Assembly: GCA_002707085.1 (NCBI GenBank)
Contig: PALY01000004.1
Location: 1-19,794 of the forward strand
DNA: 19,794 bases
DNA from: Deltaproteobacteria bacterium
Lineage (GTDB): Bacteria; Myxococcota_A; UBA796
Direction of reading: 5' to 3'
Part shown: one piece after another, positions 1 through 9,087 of the stretch
How the letters are laid out: each line of letters starts with the position of its first letter
Numbering within the stretch: the first letter of the stretch is position 1
Notes under the pieces: model-generated
Told to the model about the DNA's origin: nothing
The model's database searches: none
What the model saw: the letters and a program-made list of their open reading frames with translations, nothing else
Position numbers and translations under genes: made by a program

Positions 1-179
1 AACGCAGGCATAAGGACTTTTCCAAATTTCGACGGCTCCTCACCAAAAGACGAGCGACTGCTCCTTCCCCTGCTTTCTGTTGATTTCTTTCTACTTCTCC
101 GATTCACATCATCCAACCGCCTTTCTTCCTCCGAGAATAATTCAGTGAAACCGCCCGGTTCTCCGACGACACAGAGTGG
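1..179 (+). other. Open, possibly coding stretch before the GH13 gene, in a shifted frame
   Basis: The frame beginning at base 1 is free of stops until TGA at 196-198. The frame of the downstream GH13 gene is open only after a TAA at 138-140. Between that TAA and the ATG at 180 it reads FSETARFSDDTEW, which I recall as resembling the RFS..DWMP segment that precedes the same core in longer members of this family. The simplest reading is that the window enters inside a longer GH13 gene and that a frame change lies around 138-195. The alternative is an ordinary leader. The stretch is T/C-rich, with no clear promoter and no strong Shine-Dalgarno before 180. Confidence 0.35.
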
Positions 180-2063
180 ATGCCCAGCATGGTCATGATG
201 GCCAAGCAAAGCTTCGTCTGGCTCGATCAACTCAGCCGCGCCTACGGCCGTTCCATCACAAGACTGGACCAAATCCCCGATGAAGAACTCGATGCGCTTG
301 CTGCACGCGGCTTCCGAGGATTGTGGCTCATCGGATTGTGGGAGCGAAGCGATGCCAGCAGGGACATCAAGGTACGTCGAGGCAACCCAGAAGCTGCGTC
401 TTCTGCCTATTCATTGCGGGATTACACCATCGCGCAAAGCTTGGGTGGACCGGAAGCATTGGACAACCTCAAGCAAAGAGCCTCTGCACGCGGACTGCGA
501 CTTGCAGCCGACATGGTCCCCAACCACATGGGTATGGATAGCCGATGGCTTGTGGAACACCCCGAACGCTTCTTGCAACTGCCCCACCCCCCGTACCCAG
601 GCTACACGTTCAACGGTCCCAACCTTTCCGGTGACGACCGCATCGAGGTCTTTTTAGAAGACGGCTACTGGGAAGAACGGGATGCCGCTGTGGTCTTTAA
701 GTGCGTCCACCGGGATGCCGGAGAGGTTCGGTACATCTACCATGGCAACGACGGCACGCAGATGCCATGGAACGATACCGCCCAACTCGACTACCTGCAG
801 CCCGCTGTACGGGAAGCCGTCATCCAAACCATTCTGGATGTGGCCCGTCAATTCCCGATTATTCGTTTTGATGCCGCAATGACCCTGGCCCGCAAGCACA
901 TCGCAAGACTGTGGTATCCACCACCCGGTGGCGGGGGTGCCATCCCATCACGTGCGGAAAATACTGTCGCTCCCGAAGTTTTAGACAAACTGCTTCCAGG
1001 CGAATTTTGGCGTGAAGTGGTCGAGCGTGTGCGCATAGAAGTCCCCGACACCCTCCTGCTGGCCGAAGCTTTCTGGATGATGGAAGGCTACTTTGTTCGA
1101 ACCTTGGGCATGCACAGGGTCTACAACAGTGCATTCATGCACATGCTGCGAGATGAAGACAACGCGGGCTACCGAAACGCCATCAAGCAAGTTCTGGAAT
1201 ACAGCCCCGCCATTCTTGAGCGGTACGTAAACTTCATGAACAACCCAGACGAAGACACCGCTGTGGAACAGTTTGGAAAAGGCGACAAGTACTTTGGCAT
1301 CGCGACCATGATGTCCACTCTTCCAGGCCTTCCCATGTATGGCCACGGCCAAATCGAAGGCTTCTCTGAAAAATACGGCATGGAATTCACCCGTGCATAT
1401 GTAGACGAAGACCCGGACCAAGGACTGATCGACTACCACGAGCAAGTCATCTTCCCGATCCTTCGGGAACGTCACAAATTCTGCGGTGTTGACCATTTTT
1501 CATTGATGGACTTTTGGCAAGATGGCAGCGTAAACGAAAACGTCTTTGCCTATGCGAACCGTTCTGGCCGCACCGGCGAACCCAGTTTGGTGATCTACAA
1601 CAATGCGCACCAAACCACTGCCGGGTGGGTCCGCTCATCTTCCGCAATCAACACTGGCGAACCCGACCAACCCAATCTTGTACACCGCAATCTGGGTGAA
1701 GCCTTGGGTGTCCTGAACGACGAAAACATCTTTTACGGGTTCTGGGAATTGCGCCAACGCGCCTGGCTTCTCCGCTCCGGTGCGGAGTTGTGGAAGGAAG
1801 GTTTGTTTGCTGATCTCGGCGGCTACGGCGCACTGGTTTTCCTTGATATTCGACGATTCGACGATCCCGATGGTCGGATCAGAAGTTTTGTAGAAGACTC
1901 TGGCCGAGGGTGGATTGCTGACCCTTTCAGCATTGGAAAGGCACCACCGGAAACCTCAAGCTCCAGCATCCCTGTGGCCACCATGGCTGAGGTCGACGAA
2001 GAAGAGGAAATCTGCCACGATGACGGCTGCTCTGAAGAGTCCAAAGGACGGGGGGAAGAGTAG
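180..2063 (+). CDS. GH13 alpha-amylase-family glycoside hydrolase, probably cytoplasmic
   Basis: This 627-residue protein has a GH13 (beta/alpha)8 catalytic core that should act on alpha-1,4 or alpha-1,6 glucan bonds. Conserved region I is DMVPNHMG (about 111-118). The nucleophile Asp231 lies in RFDAAMT and the acid/base Glu296 in LLAEAFW. The region IV equivalent is FMNNPDEDT, with Asp357 as the likely third carboxylate. No signal peptide is visible. The C-terminus ends in an acidic tail (EVDEEEEICHDDG and on). ATG 180 is the first start after an in-frame TAA at 138-140; ATGs at 189, 195 and 198 are also possible. From memory, relatives are longer at both ends, so this copy may be truncated or frameshifted at its 5' end. 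It lies 2 nt before the GH57-GH77-GT35 fusion, so the two are almost certainly co-translated. The GH13 assignment is firm; the exact substrate is unknown. Confidence 0.88.
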   Translation: MPSMVMMAKQSFVWLDQLSRAYGRSITRLDQIPDEELDALAARGFRGLWLIGLWERSDASRDIKVRRGNPEAASSAYSLRDYTIAQSLGGPEALDNLKQRASARGLRLAADMVPNHMGMDSRWLVEHPERFLQLPHPPYPGYTFNGPNLSGDDRIEVFLEDGYWEERDAAVVFKCVHRDAGEVRYIYHGNDGTQMPWNDTAQLDYLQPAVREAVIQTILDVARQFPIIRFDAAMTLARKHIARLWYPPPGGGGAIPSRAENTVAPEVLDKLLPGEFWREVVERVRIEVPDTLLLAEAFWMMEGYFVRTLGMHRVYNSAFMHMLRDEDNAGYRNAIKQVLEYSPAILERYVNFMNNPDEDTAVEQFGKGDKYFGIATMMSTLPGLPMYGHGQIEGFSEKYGMEFTRAYVDEDPDQGLIDYHEQVIFPILRERHKFCGVDHFSLMDFWQDGSVNENVFAYANRSGRTGEPSLVIYNNAHQTTAGWVRSSSAINTGEPDQPNLVHRNLGEALGVLNDENIFYGFWELRQRAWLLRSGAELWKEGLFADLGGYGALVFLDIRRFDDPDGRIRSFVEDSGRGWIADPFSIGKAPPETSSSSIPVATMAEVDEEEEICHDDGCSEESKGRGEE

Positions 2064-2065
2064 AC

Positions 2066-5000
2066 ATGAGAGAGATCTGTATTCACGGGCATTTTTACCA
2101 ACCAACCCGTGTAGATCCTTGGACGGACATCGTAGACGCCCAACCTTCCGCAGCACCCTTCACGGACTGGAATCACCGCATTGCAGCCGAGTGCTACGCA
2201 CCCAATGCAGCGGCACGCTTGCTGGATGGCGAAGGTCGTACCCGGGCCACAAAGAACACCTACACGGCCATGAACTTTGACTTTGGCCCCACCTTATTGA
2301 GCTGGCTCGAAAAAGAACGGCCTGTGCTGCTAAACGCACTGCGTGCTGCCGATCGGGACAGCGTTGCTGTGTTTGGTCGAGGCTCCGCCATCGCACAGCC
2401 ATTCCATCATCCCATTCTTCCTCTCTGCGATGACCAAGACCGAAAAACTGAAATTCAATGGGGACTGACCTACTTCGAACGCATCTTCGATAGGCCTGCT
2501 GAAGGCATCTGGCTCTCGGAAACAGCAGTCGACACTCCCACCCTGGAAACATTGGTGGACCACGGCGTGGAGTTCGTGATTCTCGCCCCGCATCAAATCG
2601 AAGCCATTGAAGATGCTCAAACAGGAACATGGAGAGACGTCTCACAACATGAGACCGCAAACCGCGGATTCCGAATCCCTCTGCCTTCCGGTCGACACAT
2701 TGTTGTGGTGGCCTACGATTCAGCACTCTCGCATGCGGTCGCCTTCGATGGGCTGCTGCACAGCGGCGACAAGTTTGCCAACCGACTGGCAGAGGCCAGC
2801 AAAGACACAGGCTTTGTGCTGATCGGGACCGACGGCGAAAGCTACGGCCATCACCACCCCTTCGGTGAAATGGCATTGGCATATGCACAAGAACAACTTG
2901 AAGCCCGGTCCGACTGTAGGCTCACCAATGTGGCTTCTTGGCTTCAACGAAACCCACCCCAAACCAACGCCCGCATCCGAGAGGAAAGCAGCTGGAGTTG
3001 CGCCCATGGTGTGGGTCGCTGGTCAAAGGACTGCGGCTGTAAAGTCGACTCACAGCGGGGCTGGCACCAAAAATGGCGTGGACCATTTCGGGAAGCCTTG
3101 GAAGGGCTTCGCGATGCCGCCCGCAGTGCCTTGGCAAATGACGGTTCCTTGCTGTTTGCCGATCCTGACACTGCACGAAATGACTATGCGGAAGTCATCG
3201 GACGGCCCCTGAAGTTTGCTGCATGGTACGAAAAGCATGCCGGCCCCCAAGCGGATGCCAAAAAAGCCCGCCAGTGGCTTGAAATACACCGTCGATTGCT
3301 GGCCATGTTCACCAGTTGTGCCTGGTTCTTTGATGAAGTGACCGGACTGGAGCCACTCCAAAACATTCGACTCGCAGCCGCAGCGATTGGTCAATTGAAG
3401 ACCCTTTGTGGCGTCGATTTATCCGAAGACTTTGAGAAAGCACTTGCAGCGATTCCCGGGAATCTCGGTACAGACAAATTGGTCCAAACCCTCCATGACA
3501 ACCTGACCCCCAGCGTGAAGGAAGCGAAGAACCAAAGCGGGATTTCGGTCGATGATCGCCGCGCAGGAGTTCTACAACCCATCAGCGCATTGGGTGGACC
3601 TGGACCCATCGGCGATTTGGACGGTGCAATCGCTTTTGTAGACTGGCTGGTCGATGCAGGCGTGGGGTTGTGGCAAGTTCTGCCGCTGGTGCCAACCGAT
3701 GCACATGGCAGTCCATACAGTTCATGGTCCACAATGTCCGGCAACCCAGACCTCGTCGGACTCAGTTGGTGTATCCGGGCAGGTCTGCTGCCTTCGCACG
3801 CTCGCCTTCCTCGGTATGAACGGGTCGATTACGATGCAACATTGCAGACGAAACGGCCATTGGTGCTTCAGGCTGCCCAATCCCTGCTCGATCAGCCAGG
3901 ACACCCATGGTCGGCCGATCTACAACGGTTCATATCGACCAAGAAGTGGGCCAAAGACGCCGCCCTTTTCTATGCTCTCAAACAATCAAACAACGGCACG
4001 GCGTGGTGGACGTGGCCAGAAGCGTACAGACTGCGAGATGCAGACACGCTGGCCAACGCCGAATCCACGCTGAAAGATGACATTCAAGTCTGGTGTGCAG
4101 CCCTTTTCTTGTTTGAACGCCAATGGGCAGAAGTGCGGTCCTATGCGGCGTCCCGAGGGATTCGCCTTGTGGGCGATGCACCCATCTATGTGGGACAAGA
4201 CAGTGTCGATGTATGGGCCAACCAATCGCTCTTTTTACTCGATGAAAAAGGCCTGCCAGAACGGGTAGCGGGTGTACCACCTGACGCCTATTCAGACACC
4301 GGACAACGGTGGGGAAATCCGCTGTTCAACTGGGATGTCATGGCCCAAAACAAACACCAGTGGTGGACGGAACGAATCGAACGATTGCTGGAACACTGCG
4401 ATGCCATGCGAGTGGACCACTTTATCGGTTTTTCTCGCTACTGGACGGTCGATGCATCGGAGGAAACCGCCCTCAACGGAGAATGGACCAAAGGGCCAGG
4501 ACGCCGACTCTTTGACGATGTCGAAGAAGCTTTAGGACCACTGCCGTTGATTGCCGAAGACCTTGGAAGTGTAGACGAAGGCACAGTGGAACTCCGCGAT
4601 GCGCTTGGCCTACCCGGAATGCGCGTACTGCAGTTTGGGCTCGATTCAAACCCAGAAAACCAACACCATCCGGACAACCATCCTGAGTTGTGTGTGGCCT
4701 ACACAAGCACCCACGACAGCACGCCCTGTCGCGGGTGGTGGCAACACCAAAGCGAAGACGAGAAACAAAGAATCGGGCTGGGCCAAAACCCGGACGAAGC
4801 CGTTCGGAACATGGTGGACATGACCCTTCAGTCCCCCGCCTTCTGGGCCATCATCCCCCTACAGGATCTCTTGGGGCTCGGTGACGAGGCACGGATGAAT
4901 CAACCGGGCACTGTGGGCGGAAATTGGTCCTGGCGACAACCGGCACGAGATCTGGATCCTGAAATTGCCCGTGACCTGCGCCTTCGCGTTCGTCGTTCCG

Positions 5001-6679
5001 GACGCTTGGTCCCGCAAGCCTTTCGTTCAGACTCTGCCCCCACAATCGGCGGGGGCGCTCGTTCGGGTCTGAATGGTGAACGTGTCGCCTACTTCTGTAT
5101 GGAGTACGGCCTTAGCCATGACCTTCCCATCTATTCGGGAGGACTCGGGGTACTCGCAGGCGACATCGTAAAAGCAGCGTCCGACCAGCACCGGGATTTC
5201 ATTGCCATCGGCATCCTTTGGGACGAAGGCTATTTCGTACAAGACATCGATGAAAATGGCCTTCAGTCGGCCCGGTATGTCGCAACGCCTCGCCACCGCA
5301 TGCGTCCAACCGGCGTGCGCGTCCATGTAGACATCGGAGGAGAATCTGTTGCCGTCACCGCCTGGCGTGTGCTTCATCTGGGCAGTGTAGAACTGTTGCT
5401 TCTTGAACCGGTGGCCGAAGAACACCGATGGATCACCCAACGCCTGTATGGCGGCTCTGGATACGACCGGGTGGCCCAAGAAGTGCTGCTGGGCGTAGGC
5501 GGCGTGCGCGTACTTCGTGAGTTGGGAATTCCCATCGACGTCTACCACTTCAATGAAGGCCACGCTTTGTTCGCTGGTTTTGAACTTTTGCGAGAGAACA
5601 TGACCGACGGAACATCATTTGAAGATGCCGTCACAAAGGTCCGCGCCGACACCGTGTTCACCACGCACACACCCGTTCCCGCAGGCAACGAGGTTCATTC
5701 TCTTGATCGTTTGATCGAAGTGGGTGCGAATGTGGCCGAACTAAGCCGTGAACAACTCATACAGATTGGTGGCGACCCTTTCCAAATGACACCGGCCGCG
5801 CTTCGACTCAGTCGAAAAGCCAATGCGGTCGCAGAACTACACGGCGAAACCGCTCGAGAGATGTGGGCTGATGTCGAGGGAGCGGCACCGATTGTGGCGA
5901 TCACCAACGGTGTTCACATGGGAACATGGCAAGATGCTGTCCTCGCCGATCACGCCCGAAGAAGCGATTGGGAATCCATGTGGGACCGACACCAACAGCA
6001 CAAACGAGATCTGCTGGTCGAAATCCGCGACCGGGTGGGAAGCCATTTTAGAGAAGATGGTCTGTTGATTGGCTTTGCCCGACGTGCGGCCACCTACAAA
6101 CGAGCCACCCTGTTGATTCGTGATCGAGACTGGCTGGAATCCAGATTCAACAATGACGGCCTACAGTTCGTGTTTGCGGGCAAAGCGCATCCACACGACA
6201 AGTATGGCCAAGCGTTCATTAAAGAATTGGTTGAAGCTTCCCGTGACTATCCAAACAACCTTGTGTTCTTGCCCAACTACGACATGCATCTTGGCGCCCT
6301 GCTCACACGGGGAACCGATGTTTGGTTGAACAACCCCATTCGGCCCAAAGAGGCATCAGGAACTTCCGGAATGAAGGCTGCTGCCAATGGGGTGTTGAAT
6401 CTCAGCATACTCGATGGATGGTGGGCTGAAGGCTGCTCTCATGGAGTCAATGGCTGGGGCGTGGATGCGCCGCCCGCAGGTGTCGATGTCGACCAACACG
6501 ACCGAGAAGCACTGCAAAACCTCGTCGTAGATGATGTACTCGCCGCCTATCAAGATCGGGACCGTTGGCTGAAAATGATGCAGGCGTCCATTGGTTCCGC
6601 ATCCAAGAACTTCTCCGCTGATCGCTGTGTACAACGGTACTTTGAAGAGTTGTATGGGTCGCAACTGACAGCCAAGTAA
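2066..6679 (+). CDS. Three-module fusion: GH57 (DUF3536 type), GH77 4-alpha-glucanotransferase, GT35 alpha-glucan phosphorylase
   Basis: One uninterrupted 1537-residue frame holds three enzymes. Residues 1-480 are GH57: HGHFYQP at 7-13, likely nucleophile Glu152 in GIWLSET, likely acid Asp256 in TDGESYGHH, then a DUF3536-like part with WSCAHGVGRW. Residues 497-1000 are GH77 (MalQ/amylomaltase): nucleophile Asp784 in AMRVDHFIG, acid/base Glu831 in IAEDLGS, third carboxylate Asp884 in STHDS. Residues 1005-1537 are a short GT35 phosphorylase: AYFCMEYGLS, HFNEGHALF, TNGVHMGTW, and the pyridoxal-phosphate lysine Lys1437 in GTSGMKAAANG. All expected catalytic residues are present, so each module looks active. 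The likely role is intracellular glycogen or maltodextrin turnover to glucose-1-phosphate, with GH77 re-lengthening short chains for the phosphorylase. There is no signal peptide. ATG 2066 follows the G-rich ribosome site GGGGGAAGAG at about 2051-2060, inside the end of the GH13 gene, which implies coupling. Confidence 0.93.
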   Translation: MREICIHGHFYQPTRVDPWTDIVDAQPSAAPFTDWNHRIAAECYAPNAAARLLDGEGRTRATKNTYTAMNFDFGPTLLSWLEKERPVLLNALRAADRDSVAVFGRGSAIAQPFHHPILPLCDDQDRKTEIQWGLTYFERIFDRPAEGIWLSETAVDTPTLETLVDHGVEFVILAPHQIEAIEDAQTGTWRDVSQHETANRGFRIPLPSGRHIVVVAYDSALSHAVAFDGLLHSGDKFANRLAEASKDTGFVLIGTDGESYGHHHPFGEMALAYAQEQLEARSDCRLTNVASWLQRNPPQTNARIREESSWSCAHGVGRWSKDCGCKVDSQRGWHQKWRGPFREALEGLRDAARSALANDGSLLFADPDTARNDYAEVIGRPLKFAAWYEKHAGPQADAKKARQWLEIHRRLLAMFTSCAWFFDEVTGLEPLQNIRLAAAAIGQLKTLCGVDLSEDFEKALAAIPGNLGTDKLVQTLHDNLTPSVKEAKNQSGISVDDRRAGVLQPISALGGPGPIGDLDGAIAFVDWLVDAGVGLWQVLPLVPTDAHGSPYSSWSTMSGNPDLVGLSWCIRAGLLPSHARLPRYERVDYDATLQTKRPLVLQAAQSLLDQPGHPWSADLQRFISTKKWAKDAALFYALKQSNNGTAWWTWPEAYRLRDADTLANAESTLKDDIQVWCAALFLFERQWAEVRSYAASRGIRLVGDAPIYVGQDSVDVWANQSLFLLDEKGLPERVAGVPPDAYSDTGQRWGNPLFNWDVMAQNKHQWWTERIERLLEHCDAMRVDHFIGFSRYWTVDASEETALNGEWTKGPGRRLFDDVEEALGPLPLIAEDLGSVDEGTVELRDALGLPGMRVLQFGLDSNPENQHHPDNHPELCVAYTSTHDSTPCRGWWQHQSEDEKQRIGLGQNPDEAVRNMVDMTLQSPAFWAIIPLQDLLGLGDEARMNQPGTVGGNWSWRQPARDLDPEIARDLRLRVRRSGRLVPQAFRSDSAPTIGGGARSGLNGERVAYFCMEYGLSHDLPIYSGGLGVLAGDIVKAASDQHRDFIAIGILWDEGYFVQDIDENGLQSARYVATPRHRMRPTGVRVHVDIGGESVAVTAWRVLHLGSVELLLLEPVAEEHRWITQRLYGGSGYDRVAQEVLLGVGGVRVLRELGIPIDVYHFNEGHALFAGFELLRENMTDGTSFEDAVTKVRADTVFTTHTPVPAGNEVHSLDRLIEVGANVAELSREQLIQIGGDPFQMTPAALRLSRKANAVAELHGETAREMWADVEGAAPIVAITNGVHMGTWQDAVLADHARRSDWESMWDRHQQHKRDLLVEIRDRVGSHFREDGLLIGFARRAATYKRATLLIRDRDWLESRFNNDGLQFVFAGKAHPHDKYGQAFIKELVEASRDYPNNLVFLPNYDMHLGALLTRGTDVWLNNPIRPKEASGTSGMKAAANGVLNLSILDGWWAEGCSHGVNGWGVDAPPAGVDVDQHDREALQNLVVDDVLAAYQDRDRWLKMMQASIGSASKNFSADRCVQRYFEELYGSQLTAK

Positions 6680-6768
6680 GCCACGCTCACTAATTTGGTT
6701 TTTCAACATCGACTCGATGGTCACCCAGGGTGATCAACGGGCAGGAGTGTGGGCGTTCAAAACCAACA

Positions 6769-7176
6769 CTATGAAGCGGTTTCACCCCACATATTGTGTC
6801 GCCATTTCCATGCGACAAACCCAAAAAACACCATGAACAACAAGTCACCAATCCCGTAGATGGAAAAGAACATTCCGGTGAGTGGATCCTGTTCGATCAT
6901 GGTGGGGAGTTCTCCACTGTGAGCCGACATCCACATCAACCAATGAACGCCATAAAAACCCTTCTCCACGCAGAATACAGCCGACACTGCGGGCGCGACA
7001 TCATACCGGCGTCCAAGCGCGAAATACGCGGCACCCCACAGCAAAACAGCCACACATCCGGCCGAACCAAACAACGGGTCTACAGCACCTAAATCACCAC
7101 CAAAACCTTTGCTGAACAGCACAATGAAGCTGTTGTACAAAGCAGCGATCCAAAACCCCAACGTAATTCGGTTCAT
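6769..7176 (-). CDS. Small integral membrane protein of unknown function
   Basis: This 135-residue protein has about four hydrophobic segments, beginning near residues 3-23, 38-54, 60-80 and 100-122, with short polar loops. It has no cleavable signal and no motif I recognise. The ATG at 7176 is preceded by AGGA about 8 nt upstream. It lies 24 nt downstream of the CxxCH lipoprotein gene on the same strand, so the two are probably one transcript. An inner-membrane partner for that lipoprotein is possible but unproven. Its stop faces the glucan fusion gene across 89 bases that hold only a weak hairpin. Confidence 0.7.
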   Translation of the reverse strand: MNRITLGFWIAALYNSFIVLFSKGFGGDLGAVDPLFGSAGCVAVLLWGAAYFALGRRYDVAPAVSAVFCVEKGFYGVHWLMWMSAHSGELPTMIEQDPLTGMFFSIYGIGDLLFMVFFGFVAWKWRHNMWGETAS

Positions 7177-7200
7177 CTGCCATCCTGAAACGGTGCGATC

Positions 7201-8946
7201 TTAGTCTACCCATTGCGGGATGTGGTTGTTCTGTGCGGCATCTTGGTTTGGCAACCAAATGGCCACCGAACTCGGATCATCACCCGCTGCAGCCTTTCGA
7301 GGATCGAAACTCGACATCCAAATTTGCGGGTTTCCACCGGTAATGCTGCCGTAGATTCTACGGGACGCAAATGCGAACCACCATACGTCGTCCCCAGCGG
7401 TCGCTGGCGCCCACCGAGGAAGCGAGTTGCCCATCGATGCCGTGATGTTCGCTTTGCCCAACTCGATGGGCGTGCCACCGTCTATTGGGACGACAAACAT
7501 TGTGGCATCCGGATCGTCGTAGCTATCTCCTGTAGAAGCATTGAAGATCACCCATTTGCTATCGGGAGAAACGGCTGGGTAATACAGGTTGTTGAATCCA
7601 TAAGAAGGATCCATGTCAGCCAAACTCATGATGGTTTCTGCGGGACCAAACACACCGCCACCCAAATGCTCTGCACGCTTGATGATTCCACCCGAGAAGT
7701 TCAGATCACCACTGGCTGTCACCGAATCGATGAACACCAAATAGCTATCGTCGGGCGCCCAATCCATATTGTTGACCCAACCCCCACCATCGATGGTGGG
7801 GTTTCCAAGGAAGGCCCCTGTGATGCCATCGTACAAACTCAACACACCATTCAGATTGGTGAGCAAGAGTCCACCATCTGGAGAGAATGTCTTGTAGTTG
7901 GTGTTGCCGGCACTTCCATAGGGAATCACATCGGCCAAATCATCGATGGATTTCATTCCCAAGGGAGCTGAAGACCCGTTGTATACGAATGCCACCATCC
8001 CGGCCGAAGACACGGAGTGGCAACCAATACAGTGACCGGTTTCACTCACAGTCAAAAAGCTTCGAGCCGGCTCTCCATACGGGATTTCCATCAATCCTTG
8101 GGCCGTTGGCGTCCAATAAATCACGGAACCAGTCGCTTCCAAATCCTGCACTACCATTCCTTGGGAATCTCGGACCTGAACGAAGTCTCCGACCCGCGCT
8201 GACAAGGTGCTGAGAATGATGGAACCCGCATTGGATTCGCCAATCACAGGCCACAAATCTTCATCGGAAAGCCAATCCAAACTGGTCGAATAAATGGTCA
8301 ACTCAGTCACATCGGATTCAAACACCAAGCGATACGCACTGGCGCCCATGTTTTCCCATTGAAAATGCATCGATGGCTGATTCTTGGGAATCACAATTCC
8401 ATCCGGTGGGTAGGTCATACCCGTGCCTCCAGAGGAAGTCTCTGGCACATCGAACACAGAAACATCAAAGCCTTCGGGAATCAGTTCCCCACGATATTTG
8501 ACGATGATGGCTGCCATCGCGACATGGTCTTCATATCGAGCAATGACATCGACCCGACCACCTTGTTCTGTGCTGGTGGTGAACCGTCCAGTTTCATCGA
8601 TTGTGCCCACCTGCGCATCATTTAAAATCCATTCCACACCTTCAATGACGCGTTCTGAAGTCCCATCAGCATAGTTGAGAATAAACTTAAAACGGTGGCT
8701 TTGAGTGGCATCCGGTGTGGTCAATAGCTCCAACTCGGTCACATCCAAGGAAGCGGTTTCAAAAGCCATGGCGGTATCGGAACCAATGCCAGAATCACCA
8801 CCGGGATCGTCCCCAGGATCAGTCAGCCCAGTCTCATCATCCGCCACGGGCGAACGATCGGTTTCTTCCATATTATTTGCTTGTGAACCGTCTCCTTTCG
8901 GACCCGAACCACAGGCTACAAACAAAATCCAAAACATGAACCGCAT
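7201..8946 (-). CDS. Lipoprotein with Ig-like region, CxxCH motif and TolB/WD40-like propeller repeats
   Basis: The 581-residue precursor starts with a very short lipoprotein signal, MRFMFWILFVAC, so Cys12 is the predicted lipidated residue. An Asp/Gly-rich spacer (about 20-60) follows, then a bacterial Ig-like stretch (about 64-152) and a second beta-rich region containing YPPDGIVIPKNQP. CIGCH at 306-310 is a potential c-type heme attachment motif. After it come propeller-like repeats (FSPDGGLLLTN, WAPDDSYLVFI, VSPDSKWVIFNAS). The protein should be anchored in the outer membrane or periplasm. A single CxxCH with no obvious distal Met domain may bind heme or may be a structural Cys pair. I chose ATG 8946 because it gives a proper lipobox and has GGTGG 7 nt upstream; a longer frame reaches 9048 but would bury the signal. 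The first ATG codon of the signal could also be at 8937. Confidence 0.8.
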   Translation of the reverse strand: MRFMFWILFVACGSGPKGDGSQANNMEETDRSPVADDETGLTDPGDDPGGDSGIGSDTAMAFETASLDVTELELLTTPDATQSHRFKFILNYADGTSERVIEGVEWILNDAQVGTIDETGRFTTSTEQGGRVDVIARYEDHVAMAAIIVKYRGELIPEGFDVSVFDVPETSSGGTGMTYPPDGIVIPKNQPSMHFQWENMGASAYRLVFESDVTELTIYSTSLDWLSDEDLWPVIGESNAGSIILSTLSARVGDFVQVRDSQGMVVQDLEATGSVIYWTPTAQGLMEIPYGEPARSFLTVSETGHCIGCHSVSSAGMVAFVYNGSSAPLGMKSIDDLADVIPYGSAGNTNYKTFSPDGGLLLTNLNGVLSLYDGITGAFLGNPTIDGGGWVNNMDWAPDDSYLVFIDSVTASGDLNFSGGIIKRAEHLGGGVFGPAETIMSLADMDPSYGFNNLYYPAVSPDSKWVIFNASTGDSYDDPDATMFVVPIDGGTPIELGKANITASMGNSLPRWAPATAGDDVWWFAFASRRIYGSITGGNPQIWMSSFDPRKAAAGDDPSSVAIWLPNQDAAQNNHIPQWVD

Positions 8947-9087
8947 ACGAAAACCACCATACTGAAGACCCACTATATTAAATTCGGTGCTGATATTGAA
9001 AGCGCTAAACAGATCTAAACACTGAAAACGACTACACAAATACCCCACACCACATTCAATTTCGGCTCTCTGCAGTCAAAGACCAAG

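Noticed and set aside
981..1496. Antisense open frame opposite the GH13 gene
   Set aside because: No motif is visible, and the plus-strand frame contains the GH13 catalytic residues.
2160..2888. Long antisense open frame opposite the GH57 module
   Set aside because: It encodes an Arg-rich, low-complexity product with no family features and lies opposite a confidently coding region.
6718..6736. Hairpin GGTCACC-cag-GGTGATC between the glucan fusion gene and the convergent membrane gene
   Set aside because: The loop is 3 nt, one pair is G-T, and no T-run follows on either strand, so a Rho-independent terminator is not supported.
7213..7971. Long plus-strand open frame opposite the propeller lipoprotein
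   Set aside because: It shows no recognisable domain; the minus-strand protein has a signal peptide, CxxCH and repeats, so this is a mirror frame.
8947..9048. Longer start for the CxxCH lipoprotein
   Set aside because: The additional 34 residues would bury the lipoprotein signal, and ATG 8946 has a reasonable ribosome site.
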